64,000 nucleotides of DNA from Knoellia sp. S7-12. Lineage in GTDB: Bacteria > Actinomycetota > Actinomycetes > Actinomycetales > Dermatophilaceae. Both the position numbers and the translations under genes were made by a program. Of this stretch, positions 23,889 to 33,223 are shown piece by piece (position 1 is the stretch's first letter; every line of letters starts with the position of its first letter). The notes under the pieces are model-generated. The model had not been told where the DNA came from. It did not search any database and saw only the letters and a list, made by a program, of their open reading frames with translations. The stretch spans positions 3,782,001-3,846,000 of the forward strand of contig NZ_CP155449.1 in assembly GCF_040518285.1 (NCBI RefSeq), read 5' to 3'.

Positions 23889-23948
23889 ACGGTCGATTCG
23901 ACTTCACGACGATTCGGGCACACGACGCCGGGACGGAGGGCCAACACG

Positions 23949-24572
23949 ATGGTTGATTGCGGTGTTCTACCGGGGTTCGTCGCGGTGATTCTGCTCTTCC
24001 TCATCCCGCCCGGACCCGACATGGCCTTCATGCTCGCTGTGGGCCTCGAACGCGGTCGCCACGCGGCCCTGGCAGCAATTCTCGGCATTGGCACCGGCAT
24101 GAGCGTCTACGCCACCGCAGTCGTCATCGGGCTCGGGCGGGTGGCCGAGTCGCACCCGCTGCTCCTCGACGCGGTGAAACTGTTCGGAGCGGGCTACCTG
24201 GGGTGGCTGGCCTATGTCACCTTCCGCAATGCGCGCGCCAGCGCCAGCGGCTCCCAAGGCCCTTCGACCGGGCGCCCCTATGTGCGAGGCGTGCTGGTCA
24301 GCCTGACCAATCCCAAGCTGATCCTCTTCTTCCTGGCGGTCCTTCCACAGTTCATGGGCAGGGCGGAGAACGCTGGGATGCAGTTGGCACTGCTGGGCGC
24401 CGTCAACGTCCTCGCAGAGGTCGTCCTCTACGGGGCGATCGGCCTGCTCGCGGGTGCCTTCCATGCGCGCTTCATCGGCACCCGAGGCGCCGGTGCGGTC
24501 CTGAACTACATCGCGGGCGGGGTCTATCTGGCGCTGGCAGTCGCAGTGGTGACGGACCTGCTGCGACGCTGA
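23949..24572 (+). CDS. LysE/RhtB-family exporter
   Basis: A 207-residue inner-membrane exporter of amino acids or similar small molecules. Six hydrophobic segments and family motifs are present: LIPPGPDMAFMLAVGLERGRHAALAAILGIGTGM (the PGP motif and following helix), AGYLGWLAYVTFRNA, and GVLVSLTNPKLILFFLAVLPQF. ATG 23949 follows GGAGGG at eight bases. It is divergent from the CGNR regulator. Its stop is five bases from that of the convergent DUF3592 gene. Confidence 0.88.
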   Translation: MVDCGVLPGFVAVILLFLIPPGPDMAFMLAVGLERGRHAALAAILGIGTGMSVYATAVVIGLGRVAESHPLLLDAVKLFGAGYLGWLAYVTFRNARASASGSQGPSTGRPYVRGVLVSLTNPKLILFFLAVLPQFMGRAENAGMQLALLGAVNVLAEVVLYGAIGLLAGAFHARFIGTRGAGAVLNYIAGGVYLALAVAVVTDLLRR

Positions 24573-24577
24573 TCCTC

Positions 24578-25087
24578 CTACTTCCGACGACGTCGGGCGC
24601 CCTTCTTCACCCAAGACCCCGGGTCCGTCGAGTCGAACGCAGGTCGCACTGGAGTAGGGAATGGTCTGCGCCTCGGCCGCATGATGAGTTGATAGGTCGC
24701 GTGCACGGTTCCCGCCAAGCCCGCAAATCCCAGACCGAGCATGAGTGTCTCGTAAAACCCCCAAACCCCTACGCCTTGCTGCACAGCCGTGCTGGGATCC
24801 GACGCGTCGTAAAGGATTTCGATGCGGTCGCCTACCTCGGCTTCAAATTCGTATCGAGTGAGGCTGATCGGTTCGGTGTACTCCGCCTCCACGAGACGGA
24901 CGTCCACGCTGTCCTCACTCAGGCGCCCCCAATCCTCGTTGAGCGCGATGACATCTGCCGCGGCAACAACGCCCCGTTCCCTGAGTGCCTGTTGCACTAC
25001 CAGGGCGTTCACGACGAACGCGCCTCCGGCGAGGAGGCAGAACAGTGAGCACACAAGGCTGCCCACGGGTCCGAGTCGACGGTTCAC
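24578..25087 (-). CDS. DUF3592-like membrane protein
   Basis: A roughly 169-residue protein with an N-terminal membrane helix (GSLVCSLFCLLAGGAFVVNAL), an extracytoplasmic beta region (DVRLVEAEYTEPISLTRYEFEAEVGDRIEILYDASDPSTAV) and a second helix (FYETLMLGLGFAGLAGTVHATY), followed by a basic tail (RPRRRP, KKGARRRRK). The phrase VGDRIEILYDASDPSTA matches the DUF3592 consensus V-x-YDP-x-NP. I choose GTG 25087, eight bases after AGG; TTG 25093 is also possible. Its role is unknown. Confidence 0.65.
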   Translation of the reverse strand: MNRRLGPVGSLVCSLFCLLAGGAFVVNALVVQQALRERGVVAAADVIALNEDWGRLSEDSVDVRLVEAEYTEPISLTRYEFEAEVGDRIEILYDASDPSTAVQQGVGVWGFYETLMLGLGFAGLAGTVHATYQLIMRPRRRPFPTPVRPAFDSTDPGSWVKKGARRRRK

Positions 25088-25245
25088 GCCCAAAACCTAT
25101 CGGCGCCGTGAGGGAGCCGACGACTGTCGGGGTAGGTCCTGGCTGGTGTCGGCGTTCGATTGTGAGGACGTGGCTCCATGGGACGCCGACCCTGCAGTTT
25201 GACCCCGACACCGGGCCTCGCCGACCGAGTCGTACGTTGGAACTC

Positions 25246-26226
25246 ATGAAGGCCATCACCATCACCGAGCCGGGCGGCCCGCAGGCCCTCGTCCTCTCCG
25301 ACGTCGACACCCCTGAGCCCAAGGCCGGCGAGGTCCGCATCAAGGTCGCTGCCGCCGGCGTCAACCGCGCTGACACCCTTCAGCGACAGGGCTTCTACAA
25401 CCCGCCCCCCGGTGAGACCGACATCCCCGGGCTCGAGGTCTCCGGTGTCATCGACGCCGTCGGCGACGACGTCACCGAATGGGTCGTCGGCGACGCGGTG
25501 TGCGCGCTGCTCGTGGGTGGCGGCTACGCCGAGCAGGTCACCGTCCCCGCCGGTCAGGTCCTCCCCATCCCCGCGGGCGTCGACCTTAAGGACGCCGCCG
25601 CGCTGCCCGAGGTCACGTCGACCGTCTGGTCCAACGTCTTCCTCACCGCGAACCTCCAGCCCGGCGAGACCCTCCTCATCCACGGCGGCTCGTCCGGCAT
25701 CGGCACCATGGCGATCCAGCTCGCGCGCGAGGTCGGTGCCCGCGTCGCCGTCACCGCCGGCTCCCAGGAGAAGCTCGACTACTGCCGTGAGCTCGGGGCT
25801 GAGATCCTGATCAACTACAAGGAGCAGGACTTCGTCGAGGAGCTCAAGAAGGCGACCGGTGGCCACGGCGCCGACGTCATCCTCGACAACATGGGCGCAA
25901 AATATCTCCCCCGCAACGTCCAGGCCCTCGCCACCGCCGGCCGCCTCGTCATCATCGGCATGCAGGGGGGCGTCAAGGGTGACCTCGACATCGGCGCCCT
26001 CCTCCGCAAGCGCGGCGCCGTCATTGCCACGTCCCTGCGAGCTCGTCCGGTCGCGGAGAAGGCAACCATCGTCGCGGCCGTCCGCGAGCACGTCTGGCCG
26101 ATGATCACCGATGGCCGCGTCCGACCGATCATCCACTCGCGCCACCCCCTGGCCAACGCCGGCGACGCCCACGCAGAGATGGAGGCCAGCCAACACATCG
26201 GCAAGATCCTCCTGCTCACGAACTGA
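25246..26226 (+). CDS. NAD(P)H:quinone oxidoreductase, zinc-free MDR family (PIG3-like)
   Basis: A 326-residue medium-chain reductase. The N-terminal GroES-like domain has GVNRADTLQRQGFYNPPPG; the cofactor domain has LLIHGGSSGIGTMAIQLAREVGA and a nucleotide loop SQEKLDYCRELGAE. The Cys and His ligands of zinc alcohol dehydrogenases are missing, so it belongs to the quinone oxidoreductase group (PIG3-like) that reduces quinones or enals with NADPH. The start is ATG 25246 with a weak TTGGAAC upstream. It is divergent from the DUF3592 gene and stands alone. Confidence 0.88.
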   Translation: MKAITITEPGGPQALVLSDVDTPEPKAGEVRIKVAAAGVNRADTLQRQGFYNPPPGETDIPGLEVSGVIDAVGDDVTEWVVGDAVCALLVGGGYAEQVTVPAGQVLPIPAGVDLKDAAALPEVTSTVWSNVFLTANLQPGETLLIHGGSSGIGTMAIQLAREVGARVAVTAGSQEKLDYCRELGAEILINYKEQDFVEELKKATGGHGADVILDNMGAKYLPRNVQALATAGRLVIIGMQGGVKGDLDIGALLRKRGAVIATSLRARPVAEKATIVAAVREHVWPMITDGRVRPIIHSRHPLANAGDAHAEMEASQHIGKILLLTN

Positions 26227-26296
26227 GCAGCAGACCAGCCGACCAACCCGAGTTTGGCGAGAACTCGCCACCGAATGGACTTGCGCAACCACCTAC

Positions 26297-26340
26297 ATAC
26301 TCGGTATACATGTCCTGTCCGAGCACGGCATACCGAGTAT
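26297..26340. promoter_or_regulatory. Candidate PadR operator region
   Basis: ATACTCGGTATACATG at 26297-26312 and the inverse TACCGAGTAT at 26331-26340 form a 10-base perfect inverted repeat in an otherwise GC-rich region. ACTCGGTATAC-type sequences are frequent upstream of actinobacterial PadR genes. It lies 100-145 bases upstream of the PadR start, so the transcript probably has a leader. Confidence 0.55.
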
Positions 26341-26440
26341 TCAGGCGGATCAGGGGCCAACTGAAAGCTCTCGGTATGCCGGCTCGGCACCGTACTCGGG
26401 AGCGCAGGGGTTCCCGTGTCGAACGTCCAAGGAGACACGA

Positions 26441-27157
26441 ATGTCGGTCAAGCAAGGTCTGATGGCACTCCTCGCAGAGGGCCCGATGTATGGCGCTCAG
26501 CTGCGGGTCGAGTTCGAGGAGCGAACCGGCGGCACGTGGCCGCTCAATGTCGGGCAGGTCTACACGACGCTGAACCGGCTCGAGCGCGACGGGCTCGTCC
26601 AGCCGACCGGCGAGGCCGACATCGAGGGCCGCATCTCCTATCGCCTCACCGACGCGGGTCGGACCGAGGTGAGCACCTGGTGGACCACGCCCGTCGACCG
26701 CGACACCACGCCGCGCAACGAGCTGACCATCAAGCTCGCGCTGGCCGTGACCGTCCCCGGCGTCGACGTCCAGGCCGTCGCCCAGACCCAGCGCACCTCA
26801 ACCCTCAAGCACCTCCACGACCTCACCCGGCTCAAGCAGCAGGTGATGCGCAAACAGCGTGACGCCGAGCGCGCCGACAAGGCCGCTGGTGACACCCCGG
26901 CCCGAGAAGAGGGCGCGGCCAACCACGACCTCGCCTGGCTCCTCGTCCTCGAGAACCTCATCTTCACCGCGGAGGCGGAGGTCCGCTGGCTCGACCACGT
27001 CGAGACCCGCCTGCACCGGGAGTCGTTGCGCCCTTTTCCCCGGCCGGGGGCCACCGGCCAGGCGGCGGCGCGAGCGGCAGCCGAGGAGACGGCATACCGG
27101 CGTGAGCTCGAAACCCAACAACAGAGCGACGCGAGCAAGACGGAGGCACGACGATGA
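26441..27157 (+). CDS. PadR-family regulator of the downstream ABC exporter
   Basis: A 238-residue regulator. The N-terminal winged helix is typical PadR (KQGLMALLAEGPMYGAQLRVEFEERTGGTWPLNVGQVYTTLNRLERDGLV), the wing reads EGRISYRLTDAGR, and the C-terminal helices (AVAQTQRTSTLKHLHDLTRLKQQVM and WLLVLENLIFTAEAEVRWLDHVE) form the dimer interface. AAGGAG lies nine bases before ATG 26441. Its last four bases overlap the ABC ATPase gene, and the permease follows the same way, so the three form one operon in which the first gene probably represses all. Confidence 0.9.
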   Translation: MSVKQGLMALLAEGPMYGAQLRVEFEERTGGTWPLNVGQVYTTLNRLERDGLVQPTGEADIEGRISYRLTDAGRTEVSTWWTTPVDRDTTPRNELTIKLALAVTVPGVDVQAVAQTQRTSTLKHLHDLTRLKQQVMRKQRDAERADKAAGDTPAREEGAANHDLAWLLVLENLIFTAEAEVRWLDHVETRLHRESLRPFPRPGATGQAAARAAAEETAYRRELETQQQSDASKTEARR

Positions 27158-27885
27158 CCGCCCCCAGCCTGCTCCTCGACAATGTCACCCGCGTCCACGG
27201 CACCGGTGACACGGCAGTCCGCGCCCTCGACGGGGTGAGCCTGGAAGTCATGCCCGGCGAGCTCGTTGCGGTCATGGGCCCGAGCGGCTCCGGCAAGTCC
27301 ACCCTCCTCAACCTCGCCGGTGGACTCGACCAGGCCACCAGCGGTCGCGTCGTCATCGAGGGCGAAGACCTCACCGGTCTCAACGCCAAGGGCATCGCCC
27401 AATTGCGGCGCAGGAGAGTGGGATTCGTCTTCCAAGACTACAATCTCATCCCCAGCCTCACCGCTGCCGAGAACGTGGCACTCCCCCTCGAACTCGACGG
27501 CGAACGCGCCGGCAAAGCGCGGCGTCACGCTCGCCAGAGCCTCGAGCTCATGGGCCTGCGCGAACTGAGCGACCGCTTCCCCGATCAGATGTCGGGTGGC
27601 CAACAGCAGCGCGTCGCCATCGCCCGCGCCCTCGTCGGCAGCCGTCGCCTCGTCCTCGCCGACGAACCGACCGGCGCTCTCGACAGCCACACCGGTGAAG
27701 ACGTCCTGCGGGTCCTGCGTGAACGCTGCGACGACGGTGTCGCGGGACTCCTCGTCACCCACGAAGCCCGGCACGCCGCCTGGGCCGACCGCGTCGTGTT
27801 CCTGCGCGATGGCGTTGTCGTCGACTCGACCGGGCGCGCCAGCTCGGCCGAGGACCTCCTCGACTCCGCGAGCGCGAACCGATGA
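27154..27885 (+). CDS. ABC exporter ATP-binding protein (MacB/LolD-like)
   Basis: A 243-residue ATPase with Walker A GPSGSGKST, signature MSGGQQQRVAIAR, Walker B LVLADEPTGALD and the switch His in VTHEARHAAWADRVVFLRDG. The ADEPTGALDS phrase marks the MacB/LolD/FtsE group that pairs with FtsX-type permeases. It starts inside the stop of the PadR gene and its own stop overlaps the permease start, so all three are translationally coupled. Confidence 0.94.
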   Translation: MTAPSLLLDNVTRVHGTGDTAVRALDGVSLEVMPGELVAVMGPSGSGKSTLLNLAGGLDQATSGRVVIEGEDLTGLNAKGIAQLRRRRVGFVFQDYNLIPSLTAAENVALPLELDGERAGKARRHARQSLELMGLRELSDRFPDQMSGGQQQRVAIARALVGSRRLVLADEPTGALDSHTGEDVLRVLRERCDDGVAGLLVTHEARHAAWADRVVFLRDGVVVDSTGRASSAEDLLDSASANR

Positions 27886-30806
27886 CCACCCTGACCAGGC
27901 GGGGGGCTCACTCAGGGGAGCAGCCCCCCGCCGCCTCAGGCGACTTCGACTCCCACGACGGTGGTGACGGCAGCGGCCGCACCGCGTGGGGTCGCCTCAC
28001 CGGCAGCTGGGGCATTGCCCTGCGCATGGCCCGGCGTGACGTCCGCCGGCACAAGGGCCGCAGCGCGCTCATCATGATCATGGTGTCGCTGCCGACGCTC
28101 CTCCTCGTCTTCGCAATCGTCGCGGGAGCGACGAGCCAGATCGACGGCCCGGAGCAGATCCCTTCGCGCATGGGCAACGGCGTCGCGAGCCTCGACTACC
28201 CGCAGGACGGCATTGTCGACCAAGCCTTCGACCCCGGCGGTAGCGGAGGCACCAATGGCACGGCGACCCCCATCCCGGGGTGGTTCGAGAACGGCTCCTC
28301 CTTCGACAACGCCCAAGCCGTGAGCTCGTTGACGAAGGCCACAGCCGTTCCCTACCTCGATGAGTCGGTGTCCACTCGGATCGGGGACCGTCGACTCAGC
28401 ATCAACAGCCTGGCGATCGACCCGCGGCCGGGACTCAAGGAGAAGGTCGAACTCACCGGTGGACGTCTGCCCGAACGCGCGGGCGAAGTCCTCGTCTCCG
28501 ACGCCGGCGAGGCTCGGGGCCTGCCCACCAGCGGCGCCTTCACGGTGCGGGGGCAGGGTGAAGACGTGGAGGTCGAGGTGGTCGGCACGGCGAAGGCCCT
28601 GAGCCCGTGGGGAGGCACCTACGACATGGTTGTGCCCCAGCCCTTCGTCAAGGGCGTGGCTGGCGGCGGCTGGATCCTGCTCGGCTCCGAGCCGGTGAAG
28701 TGGCCCGAGGTCAAACGACTCAACGCCCACGGCTTCATCGTCTATTCGGCCGATGTCCTCAAGAACCCACCATCGGACAGCGTGCTCTCGGACGATCAGC
28801 GCGTGATGCTGCAGAGCAACAACGACCGCACGGGAACCTTCATCGCGATCGGTGGAGCACTCCTCCTCATCATCACGACCTTGCTCGTCGGTCCCGCTTT
28901 CGCCGTGAGTGCCGCCCGGCAGCGCAGAACTCTCGCGCTGTCGGCGAGCAACGGCGCCACCACCGCTCAGTTGCGGCACACCGTCCTTGCCCAAGCCCTC
29001 GTGCTCGGTGTCATGGCCGCCCTGGCGGGGTTGGCTCTCGGCGTCGTTGCCGCGTGGTTGATCCTGCGCATCGGAAGCGTGACCCGCTTCCTCGGCACGT
29101 CAGGTCCCTTTGAGGTGCCTGTCCTCGCGGTCGGACTCATCACCTTGGCCGCGGTGGCCAGCGCAATCATCGCCGCCCTCCTGCCGGCCCGCCGGTTGGG
29201 CCGGCTCGACATCGTCGGGGTGATGAAGGGGCAGAATGTCTCGCCCCGCCCGAGCAAGACCGTCTTCCTCGTCGGGGCTGTCCTCGCCGGACTAGGAGGG
29301 TTCGCCGTCATCTGGCTCGCTGCCAGTCAGGCCGCGGGCGGAAGGGATGGAGGTGAAGTCCAGACTGTCGCGGCAACCGTGGCTCTCGTCGTCGGGGCCA
29401 TCATGCTCGCGCCGATGATCCTCGTCGGCATCGCCCGGCTCAGCTCGCGCCTGCCGGTGTCACTGCGCATGGCCACACGAGACGCCGGCCGCCAGCGCAG
29501 CCGCAGCGTGCCGGCCATCGCCGCGATCCTCGCCGGCGTCGCCGTCCTCACGATGACCCTCATTGCGAGCGGAAGCGACGAGGAACAGGGGCGGCGGGAG
29601 TACATCGCGCAGAACATCCCCGGAGACGCCAAGGTGTCGAGCAATGGAGTGCCGGAGGAGGGCGGTCTCAACGTCGCAGAGATCTCGACGGCATTCGCGA
29701 CGGTCCAGCCCGGGCTCGAGATCTCACCCGTGGCTGCTGTGATGACCGACCCGGGGATGACCGGTGCAGGCCAGCCCGCCAAGCCCTACGACCTGACCTC
29801 GGTCAATATCGTCCCGCCCGGATGCACGCCCGAGCAGTCAGTCAGCGACACGCTCGGGAACGGTGAGACTTACGGGGCTGCCCCCTGTCACATCATCGGC
29901 ACGCAGGGCCAAGGCAATGTCGCCGGCATCGGCTTCACCACCACCGCGGAGATCAGCCGTCGTCTCAGCCACCTCGGCCGTGAGGCCGACGCAAAGACCG
30001 TCGAGAGCGGCGGAGTCGTCATTGGCCGAGCCCCCGGCGCGAAATCGCTGCTGGTCGGCGGCAAGGTTGCAGTGATGTCGTCGGTGGCGACCTTCGACCC
30101 GAGCAATGACGCTGAGTCAACCACTAGCCAGGGCCCGCGAAACATCAAGACAGTCACCGTGCCCGCGGTTGAGGTCGAGCTCACGAAGGAATCCATCGGG
30201 GTGATGCTCGGCTACGGGATGCTCGCCTCAACCGAGTTGGCGAAGTCCAATGGATGGCCCATTCTCGTGGACCAGTTCACGGTTCACGACCCCGCCGGTC
30301 CCATCTCACAGAACCTCACCGAGCGCCTCGCGGGTACCACCGGCGACGAGATCTACATCGAGACCGAGCGTGGCTACCAGTCGCCGCTGAAGTGGATCAT
30401 CCTCGTCCTCATCGGGATCTTCATGCTGCTGCTCCTCGTCATCACCCTCACCTCGACGGCGCTCACCCTGGCCGAGCAGGAGAGCGACCAGGCGACGCTC
30501 GCTGCCCTCGGCTCTGGCCGCGGCACTCGACGCGTCATGGCAGCGGCCCAAGCCTTCACGCTCTGCATCATCGGAGCGGTGCTCGGCGTCGCCGTGGGGA
30601 TCGTCCCGGGCATCGCCCTGGCCTATCCGCTCACCGCCCAGTCGTTCGACCCCGTCACCGGCATGTCCGTCAGCGGCGGCGATCCCATCCTCGTCTTCCC
30701 GTGGCTCATCCTGCTCGGGTTCGCCATCGCGGTCCCGGTGATTTCAGCGGGACTGGCCGCGGCCGGCATACGAAAGGCTCCGAACGCCACCCACCGCGCA
30801 GCCTGA
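27882..30806 (+). CDS. FtsX-family ABC exporter permease (two FtsX domains)
   Basis: A 974-residue permease. After a 40-residue soluble start, one helix near residue 60 (SALIMIMVSLPTLLLVFAIVAGA) is followed by a large extracytoplasmic domain, then three helices near 325-435, further helices near 465-505, a second extracytoplasmic domain, and a final FtsX triplet near 830-965. This is the double FtsX layout of macrolide-type or lipid-type exporters. It works with the preceding ATPase under PadR control. Efflux of an antibiotic or antimicrobial peptide is the usual role; the substrate is unknown. Confidence 0.9.
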   Translation: MTTLTRRGAHSGEQPPAASGDFDSHDGGDGSGRTAWGRLTGSWGIALRMARRDVRRHKGRSALIMIMVSLPTLLLVFAIVAGATSQIDGPEQIPSRMGNGVASLDYPQDGIVDQAFDPGGSGGTNGTATPIPGWFENGSSFDNAQAVSSLTKATAVPYLDESVSTRIGDRRLSINSLAIDPRPGLKEKVELTGGRLPERAGEVLVSDAGEARGLPTSGAFTVRGQGEDVEVEVVGTAKALSPWGGTYDMVVPQPFVKGVAGGGWILLGSEPVKWPEVKRLNAHGFIVYSADVLKNPPSDSVLSDDQRVMLQSNNDRTGTFIAIGGALLLIITTLLVGPAFAVSAARQRRTLALSASNGATTAQLRHTVLAQALVLGVMAALAGLALGVVAAWLILRIGSVTRFLGTSGPFEVPVLAVGLITLAAVASAIIAALLPARRLGRLDIVGVMKGQNVSPRPSKTVFLVGAVLAGLGGFAVIWLAASQAAGGRDGGEVQTVAATVALVVGAIMLAPMILVGIARLSSRLPVSLRMATRDAGRQRSRSVPAIAAILAGVAVLTMTLIASGSDEEQGRREYIAQNIPGDAKVSSNGVPEEGGLNVAEISTAFATVQPGLEISPVAAVMTDPGMTGAGQPAKPYDLTSVNIVPPGCTPEQSVSDTLGNGETYGAAPCHIIGTQGQGNVAGIGFTTTAEISRRLSHLGREADAKTVESGGVVIGRAPGAKSLLVGGKVAVMSSVATFDPSNDAESTTSQGPRNIKTVTVPAVEVELTKESIGVMLGYGMLASTELAKSNGWPILVDQFTVHDPAGPISQNLTERLAGTTGDEIYIETERGYQSPLKWIILVLIGIFMLLLLVITLTSTALTLAEQESDQATLAALGSGRGTRRVMAAAQAFTLCIIGAVLGVAVGIVPGIALAYPLTAQSFDPVTGMSVSGGDPILVFPWLILLGFAIAVPVISAGLAAAGIRKAPNATHRAA

Positions 30807-30823
30807 CTGACAGACTTTCGCGT

Positions 30824-31399
30824 ATGCCGTTTCCCACCGATCCAGCCGGCCGTCACCGCGCGATTGCGGGCACCTTCACCGAACGTGCGCGCGGCGTGAG
30901 CAACTGGGGTGTGACCGCGCCAGTCAACGGCTGGACCGCGCGCGATGTCGTGCGACACCTCGTCGAGTGGTTCCCCGGGTTCCTCGAAGTGGGGGCCGGA
31001 GTGGCGCTCCCACCAGGACCGTCGGTCGACGACGACCCGGTGGGCGCGTGGACGTCGCAGGCCGACGCCATCCAGGCGCTCCTCGACGACCCCGCGACGC
31101 AGACCACGATGCTCGAGAACCCGCACATCGGGTCGGTGCCGCTGCCGCAGGCGATCGACCAGTTCTATACCGGTGACGTCTTCATGCACACGTGGGACCT
31201 CGCGCGGGCGAGCGGACAGCCGGACCGGCTCGACGCGGAGTTCGCCGGAGTGATGTTGAGCGGGATGCAGGACTTCGATGAGGTGCTGCGGACGTCGGGT
31301 CAGTACGGCCCGCGCGTCGAGGTGCCCGACTCCGCCGACATCACCGACAAGCTCATGGGCTTCATCGGCCGCGACCCATCCTGGACCCCGCCCGCCTGA
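30824..31399 (+). CDS. TIGR03086/maleylpyruvate isomerase-like DinB-fold protein
   Basis: A 191-residue protein of the mycothiol-dependent DinB-like superfamily: NGWTARDVVRHLVEWFPGFLE holds the conserved Trp-x-x-x-x-Val-x-His metal-binding helix, and FYTGDVFMHTWDLARASGQPDRLD contains the second His (MHTWDLARA), the signature of TIGR03086 proteins. These act in mycothiol-dependent detoxification or are uncharacterised. ATG 30824 has no ribosome site, and CAGACT ends seven bases upstream, so a leaderless transcript is plausible. It begins 17 bases after the permease stop but likely has its own promoter. Confidence 0.8.
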   Translation: MPFPTDPAGRHRAIAGTFTERARGVSNWGVTAPVNGWTARDVVRHLVEWFPGFLEVGAGVALPPGPSVDDDPVGAWTSQADAIQALLDDPATQTTMLENPHIGSVPLPQAIDQFYTGDVFMHTWDLARASGQPDRLDAEFAGVMLSGMQDFDEVLRTSGQYGPRVEVPDSADITDKLMGFIGRDPSWTPPA

Positions 31400-31432
31400 G
31401 CGCGTGACACCGCGTGGGGCAGGATGGAGGAC

Positions 31433-32074
31433 ATGAGCGACCAGCAGCCCACGCAGCCGGAATCGACCCCCGAGACCGACGAGCAGGAGCCTCGTGAGGT
31501 GCACGGCACCGCGACGATCGATGAGGACAAGGTGGTCGTCGTGACGCCCGAGGGCATGGGTGTGGCCCAGCGTGACCCCGAGGGCAAGCCGAGTCAGAAC
31601 CCCGCCGACCTCGTCGAGCAGCCGGCCAAGGTCATGCGCATCGGCTCGATGATCAAGCAGCTCCTCGAAGAGGTCCGCAACGCACCTCTCGACGAGGCCG
31701 GTCGCGCCCGGCTCGCCGACGTCCACGACCGCTCCCTCTCCGAGCTCAAGGACGGCCTCGCTCCCGAACTCGTCGAGGAGCTCGAGCGGATCTCGTTGCC
31801 GTTCAGTGACGACGCCCCGTCCGACGCCGAGCTCCGCATCGCTCAGGCGCAGCTCGTCGGCTGGCTCGAAGGCCTCTTCCACGGTATCCAGACCGCGCTC
31901 GTTGCCCAGCAGATGGCGGCCCAGGCGCAGCTGCAACAGATGCGTCAGCTGCCTCCCGGTCACGCGCCTGCACCCGGCCAGACGAGCAGCCCGACGGGGA
32001 TGCCCAACATGCCCGGCGGCTCTCCCGTCCCCGGCGACAGCGGCCCCGGCGAAGGCACCGGGCAGTACCTCTAA
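31433..32074 (+). CDS. bpa: Bacterial proteasome activator Bpa
   Basis: A 213-residue protein matching the ATP-independent ring-shaped proteasome activator (DUF2587, Rv3780 of M. tuberculosis). The core is unmistakable: DLVEQPAKVMRIGSMIKQLLEEV, then DGLAPELVEELERISLPF, then AELRIAQAQLVGWLEGLFHGIQTAL. The C-terminus GQYL is the HbYX-like tail that docks into the 20S proteasome alpha ring. The N-terminal 50 residues are acidic and disordered. I choose ATG 31433 with AGGA eight bases upstream; ATG 31424 is in frame. Presence of Bpa implies that the organism has a 20S proteasome encoded elsewhere. Confidence 0.95.
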   Translation: MSDQQPTQPESTPETDEQEPREVHGTATIDEDKVVVVTPEGMGVAQRDPEGKPSQNPADLVEQPAKVMRIGSMIKQLLEEVRNAPLDEAGRARLADVHDRSLSELKDGLAPELVEELERISLPFSDDAPSDAELRIAQAQLVGWLEGLFHGIQTALVAQQMAAQAQLQQMRQLPPGHAPAPGQTSSPTGMPNMPGGSPVPGDSGPGEGTGQYL

Positions 32075-32112
32075 ACCCCACGGGGTGAGTCTTTTGCGGC
32101 AAGGTGCTGATC

Positions 32113-33183
32113 ATGCGCACCTTTTCGAGAATGCTCACAGCTCCTCTGTATGCCGTCGCGCTCGTTGCGCTTGCCGCTCCCGTCGCGAGTGCCGCACCTC
32201 CGGGTGGCGCTGCTGATCTGTCGTGGGACGTGACGACAGTTGACGCCGACCAGAGCTTCCGCGGGCTCGACGCCGTGGACCGCGACACCGCGTGGGTGAG
32301 CGGTGCGAGTGTGAGCGGCGGGGATGCTCGCGTGTATCTGACGAAGGACGGAGGCGACTCCTGGGACGACGTCAGCCCGGCCGGGAGCGCGGGCCTCAAC
32401 TTCCGTGACGTCGAAGCCGAGAACGCCCGCACCGCAACGGTTCTCGCGATCGGCGAGGGTGAAGCCTCGAGGATCTATCGCACGACCGATGGCGGCGCGA
32501 CCTGGATCGAGACGTTCCGCAACACCGAGCCCACCGCGTTCTACAACTGCATGGACTTCTTCCCGGGCGGGAAGCGCGGTTTGGCCGTGAGCGACCCGGT
32601 AGCAGGCAAGTTCCGGATCATCTCGACGGACGATGGCGGCCAGTCGTGGGAGGTGCTCCCCGATGCCGGGATGCCGGACTCGACGGGTGAGGCGAACTTC
32701 TCGGCCAGCGGCGACTGCCTCACGATCTCGGGACGCGACGCGTGGTTCGGCTCCGGCGGCGCGAAGTCGCGGATCTTCCACTCGACCGACCAGGGGCTGA
32801 CGTGGGCAGCCACGGACTCGACGATCCCGGCCGGTGAGGCCGCCGGTGTCTTCGGGCTTGCGTTCAAGAACCCCCGCCAGGGCATCGCCGTCGGCGGCGA
32901 CTTCGCAGCAGCAGCTGACGGGGTCGACGCGTCGGCAACGACCCGGGACGGGAAGTCCTGGACCAACGGAGGCGACCTCGCGCACCTGGGTGAGGACGCG
33001 GCATACCTGCGTCGTTCGGTTGTCGTCGTGGGCGAGAGCGGACCGGTCGGCGGCAGCAGCGTCTCGACCGACGGTGGACAGACGTGGAGGCAGTTCAGCG
33101 AGGTCGGGTTCCACACGCTCGACTGCACCAACGACGGCGCGTGCTGGGCTGCCGGTGGCAGGGGCCGCGTCGGCACCCTCTGA
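32113..33183 (+). CDS. Secreted BNR-repeat beta-propeller protein (Ycf48/sialidase-like)
   Basis: A 356-residue exported protein: signal peptide (MLTAPLYAVALVALAAPVASA), then propeller blades with repeated Asp-box motifs: TKDGGDSWDDV, TTDGGATWIET, STDDGGQSWEVL, STDQGLTWAAT, TRDGKSWTNG, STDGGQTWRQF. The whole chain matches the oxidoreductase or photosystem assembly-like BNR proteins of soil bacteria; no catalytic residues are evident. ATG 32113 follows AAGG at eight bases (GTG 32104 is also in frame). It is followed by a terminator hairpin into which an IS481-type element has inserted. Confidence 0.8.
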   Translation: MRTFSRMLTAPLYAVALVALAAPVASAAPPGGAADLSWDVTTVDADQSFRGLDAVDRDTAWVSGASVSGGDARVYLTKDGGDSWDDVSPAGSAGLNFRDVEAENARTATVLAIGEGEASRIYRTTDGGATWIETFRNTEPTAFYNCMDFFPGGKRGLAVSDPVAGKFRIISTDDGGQSWEVLPDAGMPDSTGEANFSASGDCLTISGRDAWFGSGGAKSRIFHSTDQGLTWAATDSTIPAGEAAGVFGLAFKNPRQGIAVGGDFAAAADGVDASATTRDGKSWTNGGDLAHLGEDAAYLRRSVVVVGESGPVGGSSVSTDGGQTWRQFSEVGFHTLDCTNDGACWAAGGRGRVGTL

Positions 33184-33206
33184 ACCCCGGCCCCGCGTGT
33201 ATGACG

Positions 33207-33223
33207 CCACGCTCCAACGCGGT
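33207..33223 (+). repeat. 17-base direct repeat flanking the IS481-type element (left)
   Basis: CCACGCTCCAACGCGGT, repeated exactly at 34546-34562. It is the likely target-site duplication. Removing the element and one copy restores a hairpin whose outer arms are CCCCG-N-GTGTATGA (left) and TCATACAC-N-CGGGG (right), the probable terminator of the BNR gene. Confidence 0.8.
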
